A stretch of DNA of 64,000 nucleotides from Mesostigma viride (taxonomy: Eukaryota > Streptophyta > Mesostigmatophyceae > Mesostigmatales > Mesostigmataceae). The notes beneath the pieces were generated by a model that searched no databases, was not told the DNA's origin, and saw only the letters and a list, made by a program, of their open reading frames with translations. Below are positions 18,458 to 29,400 of the stretch, piece after piece. The position numbers and the translations under genes are program-made. How positions within the stretch are numbered: position 1 is the stretch's first letter; the number at the start of each line of letters is the position of its first letter. Location: the NCBI GenBank assembly GCA_009746045.1, contig RPFO01000225.1, positions 1-64,000 on the forward strand. The letters are read 5' to 3'.

Positions 18458-19155
18458 AGTTAACGCCAAGCGCATTGGCGTGATCCTGATTCGGCGTTTC
18501 TCTGCGATTCCAGCGGCACCGGAACGAGTTCATTCCGACAAGTAACAAGAAAGTTATGGCGTTCCGACTTCCCGGTCGCGCGCGAGCGCGAGCCGGCTGT
18601 TCTTCTAAGTCGGACGTGAATATTTGCCGACGACATATGGGGTCGACAGTAATTCCTGGGCTGACAGGAATTAGGTGCTGTACCTACGACGGTATTGGGT
18701 TAATACGTCGTACGCAGGAAATAGGAACCTTAACCTGTGGTCTGGTGGTACCGCAGGCTTAGTCCTGGACTTCTAGGTGCAGATGCAATAGTCACTGTGG
18801 ACTGCGCTCTGTGGTCACTGTGCCTGTATGGCAGACCTACTGTATAGGAACTGGGCGCTGTACAGGTAGTGAATACTGTACCGGGAGTGTTATTACTGAG
18901 CCTACCTCTTAGGTTGCTCAGGACTAGCAAGCACAGTGCACAAGTATATAAACAATAGGCCAATGCCATTTGGGCAGATCTCTTGCGAGCCCGCCTCACG
19001 TGTTGTGCCTTGACTTGGCAAGCGCGTGTACAAGCCTCAAGTGTGTGAGCGCTGTAACATTATCCAATTTTAACAAAGCTCCGTTTCCAACCATATTCAC
19101 ACATTGCTGCATTGCAACCATATCCTTCACATTGCGTTTGCTAGGAACGTTAACT
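18458..19155 (+). repeat. CopA 3' LTR
   Basis: 698 bp, from AGTTAACGCC to GGAACGTTAACT; the AGTTAACG/CGTTAACT ends are perfect 8-bp inverted repeats. It shares CCAGCGGCACC and layout with the CopE LTR but is clearly a different family member. The boundary is fixed by the purine tract on the left and the resumed CopE frame on the right. Confidence 0.85.
18945..18953 (+). promoter_or_regulatory. Candidate TATA box in CopA LTR
   Basis: TATATAAAC lies about 200 bp before the LTR end, a plausible Pol II promoter position for an LTR. Sequence match only. Confidence 0.4.
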
Positions 19156-19156
19156 C

Positions 19157-21895
19157 CAGGAGGTCAAGAAATTGATCATCTCTGAAGACTGGGTACCCCT
19201 GTCTGCACCTGCACTTGTCAGGAGTGCATGGCTGAGGAACGTGGAGCAGCAGCTGAACAGCAGGGTTAACTTCTACTATGATGGAGTTGCTGTCAGCCCA
19301 ATGGGTCTATATCATGGCCTGTGCCCACCACATGTGCTGGAGGGCTGGAAACATGCTGCACATGTCACCTTTGCCAAGCTGAGGGAGAAGGACCGGGGTT
19401 GGAAGATGCTGGAGCCACAAGTGGGTCAGAAGGTCCTAGCTTGGAAGGAACCTAGCCTTTATGGCAAACGTGGTAGCTGGAGTCCTGGGGTGGTTACCCA
19501 GGTTGATGAAGCTAGCCACGCATGCTTGGTCAGCATGGAGGACGAACCAAAGCATGTGCACCGGCTGAGTTGGTCATATGTCAAGCCTAACCTGATGAAT
19601 GAGGGCAGTCAGGCACAAGGCTCACAGGATCTGCAGGATTTTCAGGTCCCAAGTGACATCACTGACGCAACGACCACATCTGTTGCAGGGGAATCTGTCA
19701 GCCCTGGCCAGGTTGCAGAGGTACTTGTTGAACAGGCTGCAAGGTCAACAGCTGGGGAGTCAACTGTCAAGCCCAAGGCACTAACCAAGCCCAGGGGGAC
19801 AAGTTTGGCTGGATTGATTGGGGCTCTACAAAGAGCCAAGAAGCAGCCCAAGGTAGCCAAGCTCAGGTGGCATGGCAATCTGGGGCTGGACACTGCCTTA
19901 GAGGTAGACACTAATTCTCAGGTTTCCATCATTGGGACCAGGGCTGCAGCAGGGTACAGCATGTCTGAACCCAGCTATCAGTTTGTGTCTGACTTCAGTG
20001 GCGGGGTACACGTGAAGGTACTGGGTGAGGTATTCATTCCTATCCTTGGACAGGACACTGCCTTTTGTGTCTTGGAGGGCTATCAAGGACCTGCTCTGCT
20101 GGGGCAGAATTTCCTATGCCAGGATGGAGTAGTGATCACGTCCTCTCTCCTGACTAAGGAAGAGGCTGGTCAGGTCCCACTGATTAATTTCAGGACCACT
20201 CACCTATCACGTGCAGTAACCAGGTCGGTTAAGCGTGTGCAAGTGTGCCAGGGGCAGGAGCCCTTGGTTGATGACCTCATACTGCCAGCTGCTAGTCATC
20301 CAAGCAGTTTGGGCATTGGTCCTCACTCACTTGCTGGACACAGCCCTATCAATTACCAAGGCCTGGTGAAGCTCATGTCCTCTCCCATTATGTGTCCCCA
20401 GGTCACACTGGGTCTGATTAAATCTGGGGAGGACTGGATCTCCAAGAAATGCGTGGAACCTGTCAATGACCTGCCTCCTGCACGACGTCTACTCAAGCTC
20501 AAGTTTGTCATCAAGATGAAGGAGGTGGACGGGGTCAAGGTACCACATGTCAGGCCAGTGCTGAATGAGTTCAAGGGTACTGGTGAGTGCACTGCTGAGG
20601 AGTTGTATACCCCTGGCATGTTGCATGACACTTGGAGGCTGCTGCTGTGTGTATTTCTAGGCCTTCTCAACAAGGGCTTGGACTATGGCTCAGTGGTGGT
20701 AGACTTCAAGAGGGCATTTCTGGAGGGGGATGCAGATGTGGCACAGGAAAAGTGGGAGGGCAAGACGCCTTTCTATGTTAGGGTGCCTGCTGTATGGAAA
20801 AGGGACATCCACACGGAGTTCCTTAAAATCCTCAAGGGCCTGGAGGGCCTGAGGTCAAGTCCAATAATCTGGAGGGAGACTTTAAACCGTTTCCTGAAGG
20901 AGCATTGCAACTTGAAGGTCTCTCCTGTAGACCCCTGTCTGTTTCTGGGGCAATGGGAAGGCCTACCAGTGTATGCTTCGCTGCACGGGGATGACCTACA
21001 TCTGATAGCTCCCACGTCGTGGCTTAAGGAGCTGATCTCCATCATTAAGTCCAAGTTTCCTCTGGGTAGGGAGCAATGGCAGGTGGAGAATGAGCCTCTG
21101 CTGTTTGTGGGCATGGAGGCCACACTGGTGAAGAAGGGGGGGGAGTGGCGTATGCTGCTGGTGGGGGGCAATGATTATCAAGAGACCCTCATTAGTAAGC
21201 TTCCTCCAACCATCACACAGGCACTGTGTCCTATGGTCAGGGGCATGGTTGCTTGGGTGGCAGGCATTTCCAGGCCAGACCTTATGGTCATAGCCAGGTT
21301 GCCTGATGACATGCTGGTGGAGCTAGGGTCTGCCAAGGTGGCTGATCAGGTCAGGGCTTCATCTGGCATTCTGTTGTCTGCAGTGGATTTATCACAACCC
21401 ATTTGCATGGAGCTGTATGTGGATAGCTCAATGGACAGCAGGCAGGTCTCCAAGGTCAGGGGCAGGGCTGCAGGGCTCTTTGTGCTCAGACAGGAAGGCC
21501 TGGGGAGTTTGGTGAGCTGGTTTAGTCGCCTGCACAAACGGGTGGCTGTCAGCAGTGATGTGGCAGAATGCAGGGCTATTTGTGAAGGCATTCACACAAG
21601 CCTTTATCTGAAGGAGTTGCTTCATCAGATGACTTCTAACACTCCTTGGCCACTTCAGGTTACCACTCTTCTAAAAACAGACTCCATGGGGATGGTGCAG
21701 TTTGTGCACAGGCAGATGGCCAGAAGTAGGGACTTGGATTATCTCCTTCTTAAGGAGTTGTCCTCCTTGGCCAATATTGAGCATATCCCTGGGGTTGACA
21801 ATCCTGCTGATGCTTTGACCAAGCTAGTGCAGAAGGCAGCAGTGCAATACAAGGTTCTTCAGTCACTGATGGACCCATCTCAGCAAGCTGTCTAA
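19157..21895 (+). CDS. CopE pol, 3' part: integrase C-terminus, protease-like domain, RT, RNase H
   Basis: Partial: the frame enters at codon 19157; the N-terminal integrase is outside. It shows the integrase end with the YGKRGSWSPGVV module (19462-19497). The protease-like domain has LEVDTNSQVSIIG (Asp codon 19907-19909; DTN instead of DTG) to GPALLGQNFL (about 20117). RT has RLLKLKFVIKMK, PHVRPVLNEF, DFKRAFLEGD, KGLEGLRSSPIIWR and SLHGDDLHL (first Asp codon 20990). RNase H has YVDSSMDSRQVSK, SSDVAECRAIC and KTDSMGMV; end NPADALTK, stop 21893-21895. The frame is fully open over 912 codons although the element is split by CopA, suggesting CopA's arrival was recent relative to decay. Confidence 0.9.
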   Translation, partial: QEVKKLIISEDWVPLSAPALVRSAWLRNVEQQLNSRVNFYYDGVAVSPMGLYHGLCPPHVLEGWKHAAHVTFAKLREKDRGWKMLEPQVGQKVLAWKEPSLYGKRGSWSPGVVTQVDEASHACLVSMEDEPKHVHRLSWSYVKPNLMNEGSQAQGSQDLQDFQVPSDITDATTTSVAGESVSPGQVAEVLVEQAARSTAGESTVKPKALTKPRGTSLAGLIGALQRAKKQPKVAKLRWHGNLGLDTALEVDTNSQVSIIGTRAAAGYSMSEPSYQFVSDFSGGVHVKVLGEVFIPILGQDTAFCVLEGYQGPALLGQNFLCQDGVVITSSLLTKEEAGQVPLINFRTTHLSRAVTRSVKRVQVCQGQEPLVDDLILPAASHPSSLGIGPHSLAGHSPINYQGLVKLMSSPIMCPQVTLGLIKSGEDWISKKCVEPVNDLPPARRLLKLKFVIKMKEVDGVKVPHVRPVLNEFKGTGECTAEELYTPGMLHDTWRLLLCVFLGLLNKGLDYGSVVVDFKRAFLEGDADVAQEKWEGKTPFYVRVPAVWKRDIHTEFLKILKGLEGLRSSPIIWRETLNRFLKEHCNLKVSPVDPCLFLGQWEGLPVYASLHGDDLHLIAPTSWLKELISIIKSKFPLGREQWQVENEPLLFVGMEATLVKKGGEWRMLLVGGNDYQETLISKLPPTITQALCPMVRGMVAWVAGISRPDLMVIARLPDDMLVELGSAKVADQVRASSGILLSAVDLSQPICMELYVDSSMDSRQVSKVRGRAAGLFVLRQEGLGSLVSWFSRLHKRVAVSSDVAECRAICEGIHTSLYLKELLHQMTSNTPWPLQVTTLLKTDSMGMVQFVHRQMARSRDLDYLLLKELSSLANIEHIPGVDNPADALTKLVQKAAVQYKVLQSLMDPSQQAV

Positions 21896-22828
21896 GCTGG
21901 TGCATGGTTATAGGGCATTGGAGAGCAGATTGTGTGGTAGTGTCAGCATTGTGACTGGCATAATACCTGTATTTTAGTCTGTACTAAGGCTCATGGACCA
22001 TGGTACACTCACTCTGATTTTAATCAGGATACAGCCAGGTTTTGGCTGGGGTTCATGCTGTTGACTACACAAGGTTGACAGGTCCATTACAGACCATGTA
22101 TTCTATTTTAAAAGAAATGTATATTTGTACATACCTCTCACAATGGTCTGGGAACCTTTATTCTGGGGTTTATAGGGCGGGGTTCGATTCCCTGGTATTA
22201 TGTTTCTACAAGCTGGCCTGTTCAGGTGTTTGCCTGTTCAGACTTCCCTAGTTCCCCAGGGCAGGATTTAATTGTTGCCTATGTGTTTCATTTTTGTCAT
22301 TTGTTTGCTGTGGCAGTTTACCATCTGGCAAGTAGACGGGCGCCGTAAGACGGGCGCCAATAGACCCCTGTTGAGAGAATGACAGGCAAACTATTGTAAT
22401 ACGCCTTACTTTGTCAAGTGGTATTTTAATTGTCATGGATTTATTGTACTTATATTGAATATGTACTGGGTTTTATGGGATTAGTATCTGGGATTAATGT
22501 AACTCACCGCCAGAAGGTCATTGTACTGGAGGCTCTACCGAGGTGATGGGATTAATTCCTGGAGAAGACCTCATAGAATTAACCTGTATGTATTTAATTT
22601 TGTGTGCTTCTAATATCTGGTGGTACTCTGTAATGCCACTTCCATAGGTTTTTATCCATTTCTCATGGAATGGTTTTCCCTGTGGCAGATCTGTTTCTTT
22701 TCCAGCTCCTTAAAAGAAAAGGCTGGGGGAATGGCAATGGCCATTAAAGACATCTGTTCAAGCTTCAAGCTGGAGTGAAGGACATTTCAAGCTACTTCAA
22801 GGGTCCCTGGCAGGGGATGTGATCCCTA
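21896..22828 (+). other. CopE 3' noncoding region
   Basis: About 0.93 kb between pol stop and purine tract. No coding region is recognised. It holds the T-arm-like block at 22178-22194 and a duplicated GACGGGCGCC phrase near 22334-22358. Confidence 0.6.
22178..22194 (+). other. tRNA T-arm-like element (perfect B box) in CopE
   Basis: CGGGGTTCGATTCCCTG is identical to CopA 17898-17914, and the preceding GGTTT(A/G)T(A/G)GGG track is similar, while the flanks differ. Retention in two diverged elements at the same relative place suggests a shared ancestral feature or function. Confidence 0.6.
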
Positions 22829-22846
22829 AAGAAAAGAAAGGATTGG
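22829..22846 (+). other. CopE polypurine tract
   Basis: AAGAAAAGAAAGGATTGG directly precedes the LTR AGTTAACG at 22847. Confidence 0.75.
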
Positions 22847-23463
22847 AGTTAACGTAAAGGATTTACGTTAGATGGATAGAGATTGTTACGCTCTTTCCAG
22901 CGGCACCTTGAACGCCTCATTTGGTTAAGGAACGTAAAAGTTATGACGTTTCCTAGGCTGTGCCGACAGTACCCGGCGCGCCACTGTGGGCGCGTACGGA
23001 CACAGGATGTACAAGTGTCACTTTGATAGTCCGCAGGACGTTGACAGGACTTGTACAGGACTTGATGGTCAATTGATAGGTAGGCGCGCTGTAGCGCGCC
23101 AGGACCTATGAGACAATTGATGCTGAGTAGTGTACGGATAGGTCCACAGGACTTGCCGTATGGACAATTGATAGATCTCCGCGCCAAAGGCCTGCCAGAG
23201 CTCTGAGTAATCAATTGATTGACAGTTCAGCTGTGACAGTGCAGCTGAATACTTGGACGCGTCCCTAACAACCTATATGTGTGACTTGGTCGCACCGGGA
23301 CGCTAGTTCTTGCGTGCACGTTCTCTTGGCACTGCGACCCTGTCGTCTGTGCTGCGTGCAGTCTTGGAAGTGACGTGACTTACGTCTGTGTTTCCTGTTA
23401 TTAATAAAGGCAACTTCCTGCAAGAACCATGGCGGAATTCGTGGCATTCACTCTCATACAACT
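22847..23463 (+). repeat. CopE 3' LTR
   Basis: 617 bp from AGTTAACGTAAAGG to CATACAACT. It is rich in short palindromes, for example GGCGCGCTGTAGCGCGCC near 23085-23102. Boundaries are fixed by the purine tract and the satellite start. Confidence 0.8.
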
Positions 23464-26400
23464 CCGCTAGCCCCTGCGCGGGTTTGAACTGGGGACTTCC
23501 GGATCCGACGGAACGACCAGTAAAAACTCCCACTTTATTTGCGCAATGCTTCTTGCCGGGAAGGTGGGCGAGTAAGTTTTCATTGCTATCCAGCCGAGGT
23601 GGGTTCCTAGAAGGGAGTGTGGGCGGTTCCGCTTACGGCACTGTAGATAGCAGCTGATGGGAACATGCAGAAAACTTAGGACCGCTAGCCCCTGCGCGGG
23701 TTTGAACTGGGGACTTCCGGATCCGACGGAACGACCAGTAAAAACTCACACTTTATTTGCGCAATGCTTCTTGCCGGGAAGGTGGGCGAGTAAGTTTTCA
23801 TTGCTATCCAGCCGAGGTGGGTTCCTATAAGGGAGTGTGGGCGGTTCCGCTTACGGCACTGTAGATAGCAGCTGATGGGAACATGCAGAAAACTTAGGAC
23901 CGCTAGCCCCTGCGCGGGTTTGAACTGGGGACTTCCGGATCCGACGGAACGACCAGTAAAAACTCCCACTTTATTTGCGCAATGCTTCTTGCCGGGAAGG
24001 TGGGCGAGTAAGTTTTCATTGCTATCCAGCCGAGGTGGGTTCCTATAAGGGAGTGTGGGCGGTTCCGCTTACGGCACTGTAGATAGCAGCTGATGGGAAC
24101 ATGCAGAAAACTTAGGACCGCTAGCCCCTGCGCGGGTTTGAACTGGGGACTTCCGGATCCGACGGAACGACCAGTAAAAACTCCCACTTTATTTGCGCAA
24201 TGCTTCTTGCCGGGAAGGTGGGCGAGTAAGTTTTCATTGCTATCCAGCCGAGGTGGGTTCCTATAAGGGAGTGTGGGCGGTTCCGCTTACGGCACTGTAG
24301 ATAGCAGCTGATGGGAACATGCAGAAAACTTAGGACCGCTAGCCCCTGCGCGGGTTTGAACTGGGGACTTCCGGATCCGACGGAACGACCAGTAAAAACT
24401 CCCACTTTATTTGCGCAATGCTTCTTGCCGGGAAGGTGGGCGAGTAAGTTTTCATTGCTATCCAGCCGAGGTGGGTTCCTATAAGGGAGTGTGGGCGGTT
24501 CCGCTTACGGCACTGTAGATAGCAGCTGATGGGAACATGCAGAAAACTTAGGACCGCTAGCCCCTGCGCGGGTTTGAACTGGGGACTTCCGGATCCGACG
24601 GAACGACCAGTAAAAACTCCCACTTTATTTGCGCAATGCTTCTTGCCGGGAAGGTGGGCGAGTAAGTTTTCATTGCTATCCAGCCGAGGTGGGTTCCTAT
24701 AAGGGAGTGTGGGCGGTTCCGCTTACGGCACTGTAGATAGCAGCTGATGGGAACATGCAGAAAACTTAGGACCGCTAGCCCCTGCGCGGGTTTGAACTGG
24801 GGACTTCCGGATCCGACGGAACGACCAGTAAAAACTCCCACTTTATTTGCGCAATGCTTCTTGCCGGGAAGGTGGGCGAGTAAGTTTTCATTGCTATCCA
24901 GCCGAGGTGGGTTCCTATAAGGGAGTGTGGGCGGTTCCGCTTACGGCACTGTAGATAGCAGCTGATGGGAACATGCAGAAAACTTAGGACCGCTAGCCCC
25001 TGCGCGGGTTTGAACTGGGGACTTCCGGATCCGACGGAACGACCAGTAAAAACTCCCACTTTATTTGCGCAATGCTTCTTGCCGGGAAGGTGGGCGAGTA
25101 AGTTTTCATTGCTATCCAGCCGAGGTGGGTTCCTATAAGGGAGTGTGGGCGGTTCCGCTTACGGCACTGTAGATAGCAGCTGATGGGAACATGCAGAAAA
25201 CTTAGGACCGCTAGCCCCTGCGCGGGTTTGAACTGGGGACTTCCGGATCCGACGGAACGACCAGTAAAAACTCCCACTTTATTTGCGCAATGCTTCTTGC
25301 CGGGAAGGTGGGCGAGTAAGTTTTCATTGCTATCCAGCCGAGGTGGGTTCCTATAAGGGAGTGTGGGCGGTTCCGCTTACGGCACTGTAGATAGCAGCTG
25401 ATGGGAACATGCAGAAAACTTAGGACCGCTAGCCCCTGCGCGGGTTTGAACTGGGGACTTCCGGATCCGACGGAACGACCAGTAAAAACTCCCACTTTAT
25501 TTGCGCAATGCTTCTTGCCGGGAAGGTGGGCGAGTAAGTTTTCATTGCTATCCAGCCGAGGTGGGTTCCTATAAGGGAGTGTGGGCGGTTCCGCTTACGG
25601 CACTGTAGATAGCAGCTGATGGGAACATGCAGAAAACTTAGGACCGCTAGCCCCTGCGCGGGTTTGAACTGGGGACTTCCGGATCCGACGGAACGACCAG
25701 TAAAAACAGTCTCCCACTTTATTTGCGCAATGCTTCTTGCCGGGAAGGTGGGCGAGTAAGTTTTCATTGCTATCCAGCCGAGGTGGGTTCCTATAAGGGA
25801 GTGTGGGCGGTTCCGCTTACGGCACTGTAGATAGCAGCTGATGGGAACATGCAGAAAACTTAGGACCGCTAGCCCCTGCGCGGGTTTGAACTGGGGACTT
25901 CCGGATCCGACGGAACGACCAGTAAAAACTCCCACTTTATTTGCGCAATGCTTCTTGCCGGGAAGGTGGGCGAGTAAGTTTTCATTGCTATCCAGCCGAG
26001 GTGGGTTCCTATAAGGGAGTGTGGGCGGTTCCGCTTACGGCACTGTAGATAGCAGCTGATGGGAACATGCAGAAAACTTAGGACCGCTAGCCCCTGCGCG
26101 GGTTTGAACTGGGGACTTCCGGATCCGACGGAACGACCAGTAAAAACTCCCACTTTATTTGCGCAATGCTTCTTGCCGGGAAGGTGGGCGAGTAAGTTTT
26201 CATTGCTATCCAGCCGAGGTGGGTTCCTATAAGGGAGTGTGGGCGGTTCCGCTTACGGCACTGTAGATAGCAGCTGATGGGAACATGCAGAAAACTTAGG
26301 ACCGCTAGCCCCTGCGCGGGTTTGAACTGGGGACTTCCGGATCCGACGGAACGACCAGTAAAAACTCCCACTTTATTTGCGCAATGCTTCTTGCCGGGAA

Positions 26401-29400
26401 GGTGGGCGAGTAAGTTTTCATTGCTATCCAGCCGAGGTGGGTTCCTATAAGGGAGTGTGGGCGGTTCCGCTTACGGCACTGTAGATAGCAGCTGATGGGA
26501 ACATGCAGAAAACTTAGGACCGCTAGCCCCTGCGCGGGTTTGAACTGGGGACTTCCGGATCCGACGGAACGACCAGTAAAAACTCCCACTTTATTTGCGC
26601 AATGCTTCTTGCCGGGAAGGTGGGCGAGTAAGTTTTCATTGCTATCCAGCCGAGGTGGGTTCCTATAAGGGAGTGTGGGCGGTTCCGCTTACGGCACTGT
26701 AGATAGCAGCTGATGGGAACATGCAGAAAACTTAGGACCGCTAGCCCCTGCGCGGGTTTGAACTGGGGACTTCCGGATCCGACGGAACGACCAGTAAAAA
26801 CTCCCACTTTATTTGCGCAATGCTTCTTGCCGGGAAGGTGGGCGAGTAAGTTTTCATTGCTATCCAGCCGAGGTGGGTTCCTATAAGGGAGTGTGGGCGG
26901 TTCCGCTTACGGCACTGTAGATAGCAGCTGATGGGAACATGCAGAAAACTTAGGACCGCTAGCCCCTGCGCGGGTTTGAACTGGGGACTTCCGGATCCGA
27001 CGGAACGACCAGTAAAAACTCCCACTTTATTTGCGCAATGCTTCTTGCCGGGAAGGTGGGCGAGTAAGTTTTCATTGCTATCCAGCCGAGGTGGGTTCCT
27101 ATAAGGGAGTGTGGGCGGTTCCGCTTACGGCACTGTAGATAGCAGCTGATGGGAACATGCAGAAAACTTAGGACCGCTAGCCCCTGCGCGGGTTTGAACT
27201 GGGGACTTCCGGATCCGACGGAACGACCAGTAAAAACTCCCACTTTATTTGCGCAATGCTTCTTGCCGGGAAGGTGGGCGAGTAAGTTTTCATTGCTATC
27301 CAGCCGAGGTGGGTTCCTATAAGGGAGTGTGGGCGGTTCCGCTTACGGCACTGTAGATAGCAGCTGATGGGAACATGCAGAAAACTTAGGACCGCTAGCC
27401 CCTGCGCGGGTTTGAACTGGGGACTTCCGGATCCGACGGAACGACCAGTAAAAACTCCCACTTTATTTGCGCAATGCTTCTTGCCGGGAAGGTGGGCGAG
27501 TAAGTTTTCATTGCTATCCAGCCGAGGTGGGTTCCTATAAGGGAGTGTGGGCGGTTCCGCTTACGGCACTGTAGATAGCAGCTGATGGGAACATGCAGAA
27601 AACTTAGGACCGCTAGCCCCTGCGCGGGTTTGAACTGGGGACTTCCGGATCCGACGGAACGACCAGTAAAAACTCCCACTTTATTTGCGCAATGCTTCTT
27701 GCCGGGAAGGTGGGCGAGTAAGTTTTCATTGCTATCCAGCCGAGGTGGGTTCCTATAAGGGAGTGTGGGCGGTTCCGCTTACGGCACTGTAGATAGCAGC
27801 TGATGGGAACATGCAGAAAACTTAGGACCGCTAGCCCCTGCGCGGGTTTGAACTGGGGACTTCCGGATCCGACGGAACGACCAGTAAAAACTCCCACTTT
27901 ATTTGCGCAATGCTTCTTGCCGGGAAGGTGGGCGAGTAAGTTTTCATTGCTATCCAGCCGAGGTGGGTTCCTATAAGGGAGTGTGGGCGGTTCCGCTTAC
28001 GGCACTGTAGATAGCAGCTGATGGGAACATGCAGAAAACTTAGGACCGCTAGCCCCTGCGCGGGTTTGAACTGGGGACTTCCGGATCCGACGGAACGACC
28101 AGTAAAAACTCCCACTTTATTTGCGCAATGCTTCTTGCCGGGAAGGTGGGCGAGTAAGTTTTCATTGCTATCCAGCCGAGGTGGGTTCCTATAAGGGAGT
28201 GTGGGCGGTTCCGCTTACGGCACTGTAGATAGCAGCTGATGGGAACATGCAGAAAACTTAGGACCGCTAGCCCCTGCGCGGGTTTGAACTGGGGACTTCC
28301 GGATCCGACGGAACGACCAGTAAAAACTCCCACTTTATTTGCGCAATGCTTCTTGCCGGGAAGGTGGGCGAGTAAGTTTTCATTGCTATCCAGCCGAGGT
28401 GGGTTCCTATAAGGGAGTGTGGGCGGTTCCGCTTACGGCACTGTAGATAGCAGCTGATGGGAACATGCAGAAAACTTAGGACCGCTAGCCCCTGCGCGGG
28501 TTTGAACTGGGGACTTCCGGATCCGACGGAACGACCAGTAAAAACTCCCACTTTATTTGCGCAATGCTTCTTGCCGGGAAGGTGGGCGAGTAAGTTTTCA
28601 TTGCTATCCAGCCGAGGTGGGTTCCTATAAGGGAGTGTGGGCGGTTCCGCTTACGGCACTGTAGATAGCAGCTGATGGGAACATGCAGAAAACTTAGGAC
28701 CGCTAGCCCCTGCGCGGGTTTGAACTGGGGACTTCCGGATCCGACGGAACGACCAGTAAAAACTCCCACTTTATTTGCGCAATGCTTCTTGCCGGGAAGG
28801 TGGGCGAGTAAGTTTTCATTGCTATCCAGCCGAGGTGGGTTCCTATAAGGGAGTGTGGGCGGTTCCGCTTACGGCACTGTAGATAGCAGCTGATGGGAAC
28901 ATGCAGAAAACTTAGGACCGCTAGCCCCTGCGCGGGTTTGAACTGGGGACTTCCGGATCCGACGGAACGACCAGTAAAAACTCCCACTTTATTTGCGCAA
29001 TGCTTCTTGCCGGGAAGGTGGGCGAGTAAGTTTTCATTGCTATCCAGCCGAGGTGGGTTCCTATAAGGGAGTGTGGGCGGTTCCGCTTACGGCACTGTAG
29101 ATAGCAGCTGATGGGAACATGCAGAAAACTTAGGACCGCTAGCCCCTGCGCGGGTTTGAACTGGGGACTTCCGGATCCGACGGAACGACCAGTAAAAACT
29201 CCCACTTTATTTGCGCAATGCTTCTTGCCGGGAAGGTGGGCGAGTAAGTTTTCATTGCTATCCAGCCGAGGTGGGTTCCTATAAGGGAGTGTGGGCGGTT
29301 CCGCTTACGGCACTGTAGATAGCAGCTGATGGGAACATGCAGAAAACTTAGGACCGCTAGCCCCTGCGCGGGTTTGAACTGGGGACTTCCGGATCCGACG

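Larger units (their letters stand above)
1..19155 (+). mobile_element. CopA: copia-type LTR retrotransposon, 5' part outside window, interrupted by Cop1 and CopC
   Basis: CopA's own pieces are 1-627, 6754-7717 and 17743-19155; the rest is nested insertions. Order seen is RT, RNase H, a long 3' noncoding stretch, a purine tract (18437-18457) and a 3' LTR (18458-19155). The LTR begins AGTTAACG and ends CGTTAACT. Right after it the open integrase frame of CopE resumes, so CopA is inserted in CopE; CCAGG at 19156-19160 is the presumed right copy of a 5-bp site duplication, the left copy being outside. Its protein is closest in the window to CopE (same HGDD block and RNase H wording), so the two are sister families. 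It is dead: the RT N-terminal part carries stops and indels, and two elements lie inside it. Confidence 0.85.
19156..23463 (+). mobile_element. CopE: copia-group retrotransposon, right half, outermost element in the satellite
   Basis: The pol frame resumes straight after the CopA LTR at the integrase (QEVKKLIISEDW, parallel to IQELKKLVISGDY in CopD), so the left half of CopE must lie beyond the window start, on the far side of CopA. It continues through the protease-like domain, RT and RNase H to 21895, about 0.93 kb of 3' noncoding DNA, a purine tract, and a 3' LTR ending ACAACT at 23463. The 218-bp satellite starts at the next base. CCGCT at 23464-23468 may be the right target copy but the left one is not visible. 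Confidence 0.88.

Noticed and set aside
18556..18762. Small ORF in the CopA LTR
   Set aside because: Lies wholly within LTR sequence with no start context or homology.
23683..23760. Functional tRNA gene in the satellite
   Set aside because: The T stem does not pair, no acceptor stem or A box was found, and the loop lacks U33; only a tRNA-like fragment is supportable.
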